Below, one piece after another: positions 53,296-63,792 of a DNA stretch of 64,000 bases. The position numbers and the translations under genes are program-made. The stretch's first letter is position 1. Each line of letters begins with the position of its first letter. The notes beneath the pieces were generated by a model that was not told the origin of the DNA, made no database searches, and saw only the letters and a program-made list of their open reading frames with translations. Origin of the DNA: Heliocidaris tuberculata (taxonomy: Eukaryota; Echinodermata; Echinoidea; Camarodonta; Echinometridae); NCBI GenBank assembly GCA_025618425.1, contig CM046832.1:19025917-19089916 (forward strand), read 5' to 3'.

Positions 53296-55630
53296 GTGGA
53301 GAGGAGGGAGGCTGTCGTTGGGATACCTAGGGCTAAATGCGCTAGGGGGTAACTTTCCGGCGGGGGTAATTGTCCTTGTCTTAGATTCATCTCTCACCTC
53401 CCACGAATTTTATGAGATTAGAAATTATAATAATAATAATAACAATAATAAGAATAGAATTATGTTTCAGTTATATAGTGTATTCCGTGAATACTTCATT
53501 GCGCTTTACAATGTCATTTGTTATAACCCAAGAGAGGTAAATGATGCACGAATTTTACTAGTTTGGAAAGAAAACTGATAGTAGAAAACTGCATATACAC
53601 CTAGGTGTGGATGTAGAAGGGGGGTTCTCCTCCAACCCTGAAAAATTATATTTTTGAAATCCCTGATGTGTGTCATTATATGAGAGGGCCTTTAAAAAGA
53701 AAATCAGAGGATAAGACAATGCAATATACATCCGGGATGGATGTGGGAGGAAGGGTTATATATATTAGGCGTGGTTATAGAAAGATGTAGAGCGGGGGAG
53801 GACCCGGAGGGGGCCCTTGTGGGCTTCCGTTGCAATGAAGTGGAGCACAGGAGTGGCGAGTTGTGTTGGAGGAGTGTATCCCATAACATGGCCCACGGAA
53901 CGGGGGGGGGGGGGGGCTGGGGGTCTTATCACTGTTGTAGCCCAACACTGTCATCCAGATGTCACTTGTAATACGTGGAATCATGCTTGATATTTATCCC
54001 CTGACTTTTTTTAATATTGAAGTTCTCCTACTGATCCATTCAATTCTGTCCTCCTCCATTCACCCCTATTTTTTATTTTATTTTAGTTATTTATTACTAT
54101 TATTATTATTATTTTTTTTTTTTTTTTTTTTTTTTGGGGGGGGGGTACTTGTCAGGTACAAGCAACCATTTAAGATAACGTGTGACATTATACTACCGTG
54201 ACTATATTATTATGCTAGAGTGCATTGGGTTTGATACCTTTCCAACCTAGGCCTACCTCGCTCAATGAGGGAGGGGGTGGGGGCGTCTAGCGGGCATCCG
54301 GGCATCAGCCGCAATATAAAATGTCTGGCAGTGCATGGCCATTCATGATAGCGGGAGTTTTGCTGAACTTTTTCCTCTAGGTTTCATCCAGTTATTCATT
54401 CCCCCCCCCCCCCCCCCCCCCCCGCTAATCCAGCTCAATTTTGATTGTCCATCGAAAGGGTCCTTCTGATTACCCCCACCACACTGTTCGAGTCACACGT
54501 CCGTTTTTTTTTACATGAACAAAGCAAGAGAAATCAAAAGAAGACGGGAAGGGAATAAATGAACAAGGAAAACAATAGACGAAGAGAAAATTTTAATAGG
54601 ACGATACAAAAGTGGCAGAGGGAAAAATGCAGGGCTGCACCGACGTACCAATGCACATACAAAATGTGATTATTTTTTCTTGTGATTACTTGTTATTTAT
54701 TCCCTTAAGGAAACCGAGTAAAACAATGAACATATATAAAACCAGAAACAGGCATGCTTTCAGAAATATAGTCCTGCAGTAAACCTTTCTAAGGGCGCAC
54801 TAATATCAAGTTTGTTAACACCTTAAATGATGTTGTTTCAATAAGTGGAAAATATAATGCAAGATTTTTTTTTTAAATGGAGGGGGGATTCAGAGTTTTA
54901 TTGGAATTCCACGGTATTGATAAGCATAATGAAACGAATCTCAAGGGTATAAACATGGAGGCTTCAGCCCCATAGCCCCCCCCCCACCTTTCCCGTTCTG
55001 CGGCCTCCGAATTTGTTCACTATAAGGCCGGCCCCGCAAGTCCTGACAAAAAAAAAATTGCAGTCCGGATCCCCGTCAAAGAGGGGGATACTGTGTACAT
55101 TCAGTTTTCAGGTTTTAAAATAACCCGAACCTCCGGAAAAAACGAACCTACGGAAAAACGAGTTGCCCCACGGAAAACAATGGATGATAGGCGTGCTTCA
55201 CGTTTTGCATTTTTGGGGGGATAAAATTTGTAAATCTTCCACTTTCAAAATGACATGAAATATATATGTATGAAAAAATAAGAGAATAGGGGAATGGGCT
55301 TCTTCGGGAGGCGGGGGGGGGGGGGTAGGGGGTAGGGCTGTGAGCAAGTAGTAAGCTTTTGAGGTGGGCCTTCAGAGTGTTTTCCCCACCCCCAAAAGAA
55401 AAACAAACATAATAAATAAATGAAATAAGCTAGAACCCTTCGGGGGCGCCGGAAGTAAAAAAAAAAAAAAAAAAAAAGGGGGGGGGGGGTTAGAATGATG
55501 AAGCCTCACCTTTTAGAGTACTAGAAAGCTGATCGCATAAGCTTGATTGTCGTGGAGTGGGGGCAAAAATCCTTCCCCCGATAAATGGAAGCAAGCATCT
55601 GCTACATTGCGTCTATAAATACACGAGGGA
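53296..55630. other. No gene recognised; many G/C runs
   Basis: Contains G/C homopolymers (about 53901-53915, 54135-54144, a C23 at 54401-54423, 54978-54986, 55313-55325, 55479-55490) and an (ATT)n at 54092-54113. A CGCCGGAAGT word followed by A20 and G11 at 55446-55490 resembles a lone end of the G-tract MITE family. No supported gene. Confidence 0.35.
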
Positions 55631-55644
55631 GGATGTGTCCGTGT

Positions 55645-55691
55645 GAGAAAATTTTGGTTTTAAATGATGAAAGTTTGCATTTTAGAGCACT
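55645..55691 (+). repeat. Dispersed repeat, copy 2
   Basis: GTGAGAAAATTTTGGTTTT with ATGATGAAAGTTTGC and TTTTAGAGCACTAA matches 52238-52296, with a short deletion. Confidence 0.6.
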
Positions 55692-56157
55692 AATAAGCTT
55701 ATTAAGCCTATACATCGTTGTAATGGAAAATTATTACATGCAATTTTCCTTTTCTGTTTTCTTGCGAGGGGGCCCATCATTGGGGAAGGGAGGGGAAATC
55801 GTTTTTACTTGACGGATACCGGCGCTATATAAATATCCATATTATTATTATTATTATTATTATTTGACTTCCCAAACTCTCATATCCTACATCCCCTATG
55901 TAGAGAATAGAAGCGATCTCATTAAAAAAAAAAAAAAAAAGCCTGGAATTAGACCATTTCAAAGAAGACGTGACGTATTGAGCAAAGCACACGTAATTGA
56001 ACAGACGTGACGTGACGTAAGGTCACGACAGAGTACACGAAATTGGGTACACGTCACGTAACGAGTAGACGTGACGTACCGTTTGGTTTTACGTGACGTC
56101 TACTGGGTACGCGTACTAGAAGACGTAGGTAGACCCCGATGGCTTGCCATACATAGG

Positions 56158-56631
56158 AGCAGCACCCACGTACTGCGATGCAATGCGACGCGATCGACGA
56201 TGCATATCGCATGCATGCAATTTGTATGTACTGTACACACATTATTGCAATTTGTATGTACTGTACACACATGCACTCAACATGAGTTGACTACGGTTTC
56301 CCGAGCTTACAAATACATTCTAAGGTTGATTTTGGACGTGAGTGACATTCTTTAGATCTAACAAATTGTTGGAAACTGTATTTATGGACTTCCTTTGTCC
56401 TATTTTATCTGCATGAAATTCTTCTCTTTGTCATTTGTCGTGTTCGGTCACGGCAGCGCCCGCTCTCTGAGGCTGGGATGGCTGCATGGCTGAACTCGAG
56501 GGGAGGAGTCCGGCAGTAAATACGGACAAAGACTTTTAATAGTATCAAGACAGATTACTCCCACCTACTTCCGTAGTACATTCGGCAGACGTAAATTGCT
56601 GTGTTAAAATAGACTCGGAAAAATACGTTCG
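56158..56631. other. No gene recognised; short tandem duplication
   Basis: A 32-bp unit containing GCAATTTGTATGTACTGTAC is present twice in tandem near 56217-56270. The rest shows no supported feature. Confidence 0.5.
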
Positions 56632-57800
56632 CCATAGGTATAACACGTGAAAAGATGTCTCATTTTTTCTTGATATTTCATATCTTACCCTATCTTATTC
56701 AAGTCTGATTTTTGCATGAGAGAAAGGATGGATAGTTCAAAAAACATTTATTGAACCTTTATTATCAATAAATGCCACTATGAATCCCCGGGATCATGCC
56801 TGCTTTTTGACATAATCATCTGCCATAGGGTTAACACGTGAAAACATGGATTTTAAGAATGATTATAGTTCCTCTGGTATTTCCTTGAATTTCATGTAAA
56901 TGTGGCTTACATGTAATTTGAGACTCTGAACAAGATTAATGATGGCTCAAAAAGTGGAAGGGACCTCACATAAATCCCCGGGAATATGCATGCTTTTGGC
57001 CTTCCAGCTCCCATAGGTTATCACACAAAAACAGGGATTTTTGAATGATTATAATTCCCCCAGAATTAGATTAAAATTTTGAAAAATGTGACTTAAATAA
57101 AATTTAAAGCTCTGAAAATGTATGATTAAGTCTCAACTAGTCGAACAGACCCCGCATAAATCCCAGGGAATATGCATGCTTTTGACCCCCAAAAAGTCTC
57201 GCCTGCCATAGGTTTACACGCGAAAACAAGGGATTTTAAGATGATTATAATTCCCATAGTTTTTATTTGAAAATATAAAAACTGTGATTTACATGTAATT
57301 TGAGGCTTTGAACAAGCTTACTGAAGGCTCAAAAAATTGAAAAGACCCCACATAAATCCCGGGGAATATGCAAGCCATGCTTTTGACCAAAACAGTCTCG
57401 CCTGCCATAGGTTTACACGCGAAAACAAGGAATATTAGGATGATTATAATTCCCATAGTTTTATTTGAAAATATAAAAACTGTGATTTACATGAAATTTA
57501 AAGCTCTGAAAATGTATAATTAAGGCTCAATGAGTCCAGTAAACCCCTCATAAATCCCCGGGAATATGCATGCTTTTGGCCTTCCAGCTCCCATAGGTTA
57601 ACACATGAAAAGAGGGATTTTGAAATGATTTTAATTCCCCTAGTATTTATTTGAAATTATGAAAAATGTAATTCACATGAAATTTAAAGCTCTGAAAGTG
57701 TATAATTAAGGCTCGATGAGTCATTTAAACCCCGCATAAATCCCCGGGAATATGCATGCTTTTGACCAAAAAAAATAATTTGTCGTATAACACGTGAAAC
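56632..57800 (+). repeat. Satellite array, six ~190-bp units
   Basis: The landmark AATCCCCGGGAATATGCATG (or close variant) begins at 56783, 56973, 57159, 57355, 57552 and 57739, giving periods of 190, 186, 196, 197 and 187 bp. Each unit continues with CTTTTG(G/A)CC, CCATAGGTTAACACGTGAAA-like, GATTATAATTCCC and AAAGCTCTGAAAA segments. The array is bounded by CCATAGGTATAACACGTGAA at 56632 and GTATAACACGTGAAACC near 57784. Non-coding. Confidence 0.9.
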
Positions 57801-58334
57801 CGTTTGTTGTTATTGATGACGTAATGTGGGCGTGTAGTATCGATCACGTGAGATCACGACATCCAATGAGATCGTGCGCTAGCAGACGACCATGTAGCAG
57901 ACGTATGTCCGCCCGCCCAGGGGCCCAGCCTAGCCGGTATTTGAAGAAACTCTCACTAAATTCCAGTTCACTATTATATTTCTAATGTACCAGAGGCAAA
58001 ATTCAATGTATTAAATTCATAATTTCATATAATCACTGTTCTACCACCGAATTACGCTTAGCCAAAATGACTGATGTGAGATCATGCAATCATGAAATAG
58101 CTGAGCTGAATAGCGACCGACAAGGTGTCTAGCTCTAGCTAGGCTAGGTCTACCCCTCTGCGATCCCGATCGAGGTGGTGACGTTGCCGATGGAACTCTG
58201 TCAGTTTGCCAAAGGTGTTCTCCTCAAAAGTTTTTTACTTGCTGATCGTCGTTTACTTTGGCTTCCGCCAACGAGACCGACTATGTAGTGGGAGGGGGCT
58301 TCTGAACCCTATTATGGATCTGAGCCTGACACTG
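57801..58334. other. No gene recognised
   Basis: GC-richer after the satellite, with ATCACGTGAGATCACG near 57841-57856. No supported gene. Confidence 0.35.
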
Positions 58335-58675
58335 ACAGTCCATGACAGGGGGGGGGGCACAAATGCAGGGCTGTCAACTTTTTGGAACTGCTAGAAGGGA
58401 GATTCGTATCTTTTTCTTCTCACCATTCCTCCAAAAGTTGCTCCGTGGGGGGGGGGGGGGGGGGGGGGGGGGAGAGGATAATTTTTTTCGCCAGTCCTCG
58501 AAAAGTTGCTCAGTTGGGGGGGGGGGGTGAAAAGATTTTTTTTTTCTTCTCGCCGGCCCTTCAAAAAAATTTTCGAAAAAGGGCCCGGGGGACAATGATG
58601 TATGACTTTCTTTAAAAACGGGGAGGGGGCATGGGCCAGGATTGTGCCCCCCCCCCCTAAATCCGCCACTCGTCC
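58335..58675. mobile_element. G-tract element with CCAAAAGTTGCTC units
   Basis: Units reading CCTCCAAAAGTTGCTC(C/A)GT followed by a G-run occur at about 58431 and 58494, with a G26 run at 58447-58472. The right end reads CCCCCCCTAAATCCGCCACT. Related to 62130-62464. Frames across it are low-complexity. Confidence 0.55.
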
Positions 58676-58863
58676 ATGCCCGGACTGTCACGTCAGTCTT
58701 GCGGGGTGGGCTTTTTACAAGTTTTCTCGGAGGGTTAATAGACCAACATTGTTAGCCTCGTAGGCTCCCAAACTAATGGTGCTCTATCCAGTTTTATATA
58801 CATTTTAGGCCAGAGTCCGTGTATACCTGTAGTTTGTAGTTCAAAAGAATGTAATTTCTATTC

Positions 58864-59021
58864 CAGGGGCGGATCCATTATTTTGTAGAGGAGGGGGCAC
58901 AGAGCCGAAAAGTACACAATTAAAGAGGCAATTTTTTTATTGTGTACTTAAGGTATGCCAGTTGGGTTCCAAAAAGGGGGCGCGGTCGATTCGCCCCCCC
59001 CCCCTCCCGGATCAGCGCCTG
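58864..59021. mobile_element. Small TIR element with 6-bp duplication
   Basis: The ends are CAGGGGCGGATCC and GGATCAGCGCCTG, imperfect inverted copies. CTATTC flanks both sides (58858-58863 and 59022-59027). About 158 bp, with a C13-like run near the right end. The ends resemble the GGCGGATCC/GGATCCGCC termini seen at 40996 and 62464. Confidence 0.65.
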
Positions 59022-59236
59022 CTATTCTGTCATGGATGTGAAGAATGGGATTGCATGGTGTTGGTGGTCGATCTCATTAAATTGAACCATTGAAGGAAAA
59101 AAAACAAAAAAAACAATAAGAGATCATTATTTTGTCCTCATTTCTATTGGAGGCATTTTTATAGATCGGTTGTAAGAGAGAATAAGAGAATAAGAGATTA
59201 TTAGAAAATGAAAGCCTGTGAGAGGGGGAGGGAAGG

Positions 59237-59238
<2 letters not shown>

Positions 59239-59269
<31 letters not shown>
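59239..59269. repeat. (GA)n microsatellite
   Basis: About 31 bp of GA repeats. Confidence 0.95.
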
Positions 59270-59272
<3 letters not shown>

Positions 59273-59467
59273 AAGGGGGATGGGGCAAAAGGAATGCGAT
59301 ATTCCTACAAAGACAGAATAGGACTGGTAATAAAAAATTATATCATCAGCTGCTATTGTTGGTTACTAGTTAATTAAATTCAAAATATCCCTATACTGTT
59401 TTCTTCGCCTGTCGTCTCAAACTGCTACAGCAGAATATTACAAATAACTTACTGTAAGTTATTTATA

Positions 59468-59704
59468 TTGGTGGAGTATCCAGGAATGCAGGGGGGGGGG
59501 GCTCACACCTGACGAACAAAAAAACATCAGATGTCTATTCTGAATTTTCAGACAAGCAAGGAAAAAAAGTCACATTTTTCATGTTCTTTCTGTGCCGGGG
59601 GGGGGGGGCACACAACTCCTTTCATTCGATGTGTAACTATAAGATATGTCAGATTTGGTTTTGGCTGGTACGTAGGGCACGTGCATTCCTGGATACGCCA
59701 CCAA
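59468..59704. mobile_element. MITE with TTGGTGG.GTATCCAGGAAT ends
   Basis: Inverted ends of 23 bp (59468-59490 and 59682-59704) differ at one position. Both are flanked by TA. G-runs follow the left end and interrupt the interior. Non-coding. Confidence 0.75.
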
Positions 59705-60424
59705 TAAAAGTAAGAGAATCTTGGATACGCCACTCTTAATTAATCTTTGTATTTAAGGAATTGCTCGCACGCAATCTCATTTTAATAAAGCCTTTTCTGT
59801 CTTGACTTTTAACATAAACCCATAGATTTACATTATACGTCTATAATCCCTAAAATTTACATAAATCATGATATCAAATGAAATATTCTGATTTAGAAAA
59901 ATAAAGATAGCATTTTATTTATTTTTTTAATTTTTTTTAAATTTTTTTTTTATTATTTTTTTTTTCACTTTTCTCGACATTCCCGTCAGATATTGCAGTG
60001 TTTGCTCATATAGAGCTTAATATCAGGGAACATGTTTGGACCATTCCCCCCCCCCCCCCCCCTCATCACATAAATATTAATAGAAATTTCACAGCAAATC
60101 ATTTAACAAAAATACAAACATCTCTTCTAGCTCCCCCTCCCAACTCTCTCCCTCTCCTCCATGGTGCAGTTAGAGTATGTTGATTCCTATCTGTTTTGGG
60201 ACATAAGTTTGTATTTGAAGGGACAATATCAAGATTATGCCCTTTACGGCTTTACCAAAAGCGATGTACAGAAAAAGAAGAAAAAATAAATTAAATAAAA
60301 AATACAAACATCTTGATAAAGACTATAATCTTCCCTCTCGGCCGATCGACATGTACCACAATATATACGCGTGCTTTATTTCGGGACTGAGCACTCTTCG
60401 TATTTAAACTCTTTGATACGGAGC
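59705..60424. other. No gene recognised
   Basis: T-rich and C-rich simple sequence (59920-59965, C15 at about 60047-60062). No supported gene. Confidence 0.4.
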
Positions 60425-60690
60425 TGCTTATTCCAAGATTGGAAGCAGTTGACTATCTTCAGTTTTTTAATGCTACAGTTAGAATTTGATGATAAATTCA
60501 CCGTATATCTGAGTAGATTCTACATCAATTTGAATTCTAAAACGGCAGTAAATTCCTCACCGGGTTGCTTATTTCAAGACTGGAAACAGTTTAGGTCGAA
60601 TATCGTCATTTTTTTAAATTTGATGATATTTAATTCATCATAGTTCACACCGTATATTAGAGTAGATTCTACATCCATTTTATTACTCTA
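60425..60690 (+). repeat. Diverged ~142-bp tandem duplication
   Basis: GCTTATT.CAAGA.TGGAA.CAGTT begins at 60425 and again at 60567. ACCGTATAT and AGTAGATTCTACATC follow in both at matching spacing. Confidence 0.65.
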
Positions 60691-60812
60691 AAAAAATAAT
60701 TCCGGAATCTGCTCAGTGAGAGCAGAGTCTATTTAAAAAGTATGTGTGTTTTGAAACCAGACGGATTTTTCTGTCTATGTAGATCTGTAGACTATCATGA
60801 CTATATAGACCT

Positions 60813-61855
60813 AAAGGGGCTTTCACACCGGGCTTGCGTAGAGTTGCATAGTGCGGCGTATCGCCTACACTGAGCTTATGCTGGCCTACGTGGCAATACG
60901 CAGAGGAACAAAAAGGGGTACGCGAGATGGACCCCAAAAATTAACATGTCTAATTTTTTCGCGTACTTTCGTGGTAGACCACTGCATGCAGAAAGTACGC
61001 AGTTTTTACGCAAGTATAAAACACTACTGTACGCCATGCCTACGCTATAGTACGCTATCATACACCAGTCTGACGAAAAATCCTTTGAGGCTGGCGTAGT
61101 GTTGCGTACTTTTGCTTATTGTGGGTTCAGCATAAGCAAACTTACGTACCCTTTACGCCAGACCTACGTATACGTACGCAACCCTACGCCTGTTATACAC
61201 GATCCTACGCGTAGGTACGCCAATTGCATATGTTGTAGGTACGCGGTACCTATGCACAGGGTACGCAACAATACCCCAGCCTACGCTGATCCTGCGCGTA
61301 ATAAAGGGGCTTTCACACCAGCCCTGCGTAGAGTTGCGTAGTGTGGCGTACGGACGATGCCGAGCTTACTCTGCCCCAAGCAGTGCCTCCGTTAGCCTAC
61401 GTGGAAATACGCCGAGGGACCAAAGGGGTACGCGAGATGGACGCAAAAAATTAAACATGTTTAAAGAGCACTGGACGCGTCACGCAGAAAGTACGCAGTT
61501 TTACGCAAGTCTATATACGCAACACTACCGTAGAGTTACGTAAGGAAGGGCGTAGTGTTGTGTACTTTTGCTTAGTGTGGGTTCAGCATAAGCAAACCTA
61601 CGTACCCTTTACGCCAGACCTATACGTATTCGAACGCAAACATACGCATGTTATACTTAATCCTATGCGGAGGTACACCAATTGCATATGCCATAGGTAC
61701 GCGGTGCCTATGCACAGGGTACGCAACCATACGCCACCGTACGGCAGCCTATGCAAAACATACGGTCGGACTTCGCCGGTCCTGCACGTAATTTTGACCT
61801 ACTCGGTACGCCGCACAACGCAACTCTACGCAGGCCCGGTGTGAAAGAGGCTCAA
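60813..61855. mobile_element. TIR element with internal tandem duplication, TACGC-rich
   Basis: The left end AAAGGGGCTTTCACACCGGG with CTTGCGTAGAGTTGC is mirrored by the right end GCAACTCTACGCAGGCCCGG with TGTGAAAGAGGCTC. A second copy of the left end begins at 61304, so roughly 490 bp is duplicated in tandem. TACGC/GCGTA words are very frequent. Both units share TTGTGGGTTCAGCATAAGCA-like, ACGTACCCTTTACGCCAGAC and CCTATGCACAGGGTACGCAA segments. No protein recognised. Confidence 0.75.
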
Positions 61856-62129
61856 GACTATAGATCAAGCTTAATTCGTTAATAATAGTGCTGATGAAAG
61901 TTGGCCACAATATTCACTCTAAAGACTTTCAGTTTCAGGGGCAAACATGTGCTAGGGGCGTTAACGGTTAATCCTTTGAAGAATTAATAGAGTATGCTGG
62001 AGTCATGGGCATAAATAGCGGGGTGGGGGTGGGGGGGGGGGGTGTGCAGTGGTTGATGGGGGATATGATTAACTTCATTATAGAAAAATTTGAATGAAAT
62101 CACTGGAGTCATGTTCATAGATAGCTGGG
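61856..62129. repeat. CATGGGCATAAATAGCGGGG-type G-run repeats
   Basis: GGAGTCATGGGCATAAATAG (about 62000), GGAGTCATGTTCATAGATAG (about 62105) and GGATTCATGGGCGTAAAAAG (about 62520) each precede a G-run, a loose tandem series. Confidence 0.55.
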
Positions 62130-62464
62130 GGGGGGGGGGGGATGGGGGTAAGTGAAAAAAAAAAAATTGGCCAGCCCTCCATGAATTTTTTTCGCCAGCC
62201 CTCCAAAAGTCCCTCAGCGGGGTGGGGGGTGGGGGGGGGGGGGGGGGTGTAAGTGAAAAAAAAAATTCGCCAGCCCTCCAAGAATTTTTTTTGTCTCTTC
62301 AGCCCTCCAAAAGTCGCTCATTGGGGGGGGGGGGGGTACCAGATTTTATGGGTTCCAGTTTTCCCTCATTATTCTCACAAGCAACAACAAAAAAATCAGC
62401 ATTTTGGGCTGTCTTTTTTCCCCCAGGGGAGGGGGCCAGGCCCCCCCCCCTGGATCCGCCACTG
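62130..62464. mobile_element. G-tract element ending in GGATCCGCCACTG
   Basis: Two to three units of TTCGCCAGCCCTCCAAAAGT followed by CGCTCA and a G-run, with GTAAGTGAAAAAAAAAATT between them. The right end CCCCCCTGGATCCGCCACTG (to about 62465) matches CAGTGGCGGATC at 40996 in inverse orientation. Related to 58335-58675. Confidence 0.6.
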
Positions 62465-62479
62465 ATGGGGCATATGTGA

Positions 62480-63588
62480 GTGCATCAATTTTATTTTATT
62501 GTACAAAAAATGTAATCACTGGATTCATGGGCGTAAAAAGCGGAGGGGGGGGGGGGTGGGCATTCATTAACAGTTTATGTTCATTGTAGAAAAAAATGAA
62601 ATAACCCCCAAAGAAAGTGGAACCTTTCTATACGCCACTGGCTGGAGTGAAGGGAGGGGAGGGGGCATGATAAGGGGATAGAGCCTGCACTCACCATCCA
62701 TAATTGTCCACAGATTATTATTAAGTGGTGGATTCACAATTTTATCTGGGGTTTCAAATATTGCAGTGGTACGTGAGTAAATTGGATTATGACTTTTGCA
62801 AATCATGTTTCATTACAAAAAAATGTAATGGATGGCACGGTAGAATTTCATATGTTTAGGCATCAGGCACCTTCGCTCACGTTTCTCCTTAGGTGATATT
62901 GTGAGAACGGGGTGGGAAAGGACAGGTAAAAAGTTTGCTTCAATAAACACACAAACATAAAACAATCTTCATGGAAGTTAAAAGGCATTAGCTCAAATAA
63001 AATAAGATTAATTTCACAGTATTATATGGCCAGTGATTTTCACGTGGAAACAAGTTTTGAAAAAATTATATTGTTATTTCCTACATAAAAACAGTAGATA
63101 TGAAGTCTCTCTCATCAGCAAAAGTGTATTATACATAATCACCACTATAAGACATAAAAATGATAAATTATTTTAGCCCAAAACCAAATAAAAAACAAAC
63201 AAACAGACTTTTACATTTCAAAAAAAGCATGTGACATATTCTATAGTAAGAATGACATGTTGTAATCTTAAACTTAATTTTCTCTTAATATTTCATGTAT
63301 TATTCACTTGAACTAATAAAACAGTACTAAAAGAATCTAAGATAAATACAAGAGAAACTAAAAATTAACTTAGATGAAAAACAAAAATTACAAAATATTT
63401 CTTTTAGAAACCATTACCCATAGAACCATAATTATTAAGCATTTGTCTTATTAATTAAAAAAATACATGATATTCATGTACACATATTAACCTATCATTT
63501 TAAAACATATAGTTTGAATATGATTATTTGGTAACAAAAACATTGTAATATGTTTATCCCATTCAATATAATTTTAATAAGCCACAAT
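62480..63588. other. AT-rich, no gene seen
   Basis: Apart from a G12 run at about 62544-62556 and AT-rich drift, nothing is supported. Confidence 0.4.
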
Positions 63589-63792
63589 TTAAAACAGTAA
63601 TAATTTCAACATTGTTCCAAAGAAGATGTGTTCGCAAAAATCAATCCATACTTCCCTGGCTAGCACCCGTGGAATTTTTCCACGGGTACTGCTGCTAGTC
63701 TTATTAAATCTACAAATTCCATCAACTTCTTTTTCTGTAGGACTTTGAGCATTCATTATGTAAATTTGACAGAAAATTTGACAGATATTCAT
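63589..63792 (-). CDS. Small open frame, possible exon (unrecognised)
   Basis: A 67-codon minus-strand frame contains a protein-like middle reading PTEKEVDGICRFNKTSSSTR and VLAREVWIDFCEHIFFGT, less AT-biased than the flanks. It ends in a stop and has an ATG, but no clear splice sites frame it. It spans a 23-bp perfect palindrome at 63665-63687. I recognise no family. Confidence 0.22.
   Translation of the reverse strand: MNICQIFCQIYIMNAQSPTEKEVDGICRFNKTSSSTRGKIPRVLAREVWIDFCEHIFFGTMLKLLLF
63665..63687. repeat. Short perfect hairpin
   Basis: ACCCGTGGAA, TTT, TTCCACGGGT: ten-base arms and a three-base loop. Role unknown. Confidence 0.8.

Larger units (their letters stand above)
49925..56151. 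mobile_element. 6.2-kb TIR-bounded element with 6-bp duplication
   Basis: The left end TATGGCAAGCCATCGGGGTC (49925) and right end GACCCCGATGGCTTGCCATA (to 56151) are perfect inverted copies. They extend to about 31 bp with one change. CATAGG flanks both (49919-49924 and 56152-56157). Both subterminal regions (49945-50235 and 55965-56130) are dense in ACGTGACGT, TACGCGTAC and ACACGTA words. The interior carries many other repeats and no transposase, so if it is one element it is non-autonomous and has been heavily invaded. Confidence 0.65.

Noticed and set aside
53153..53578. 141-codon plus-strand frame
   Set aside because: Spans the minisatellite-bearing repeat and an (AAT)n tract; no domain.
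56632..57800. CRISPR array
   Set aside because: The units are ~190 bp and diverged throughout, with no short identical repeats separated by unique spacers; the source is eukaryotic.
58342..58691. Glycine- or proline-rich frames
   Set aside because: Products of G/C runs in G-tract elements; also at 62078-62465, 41850-42163 and 42700-43002.
60851..61844. Open frames rich in Tyr/Ala/Arg (up to 94 codons)
   Set aside because: They arise from TACGC-type repeats within a non-coding TIR element and recur in both tandem units.
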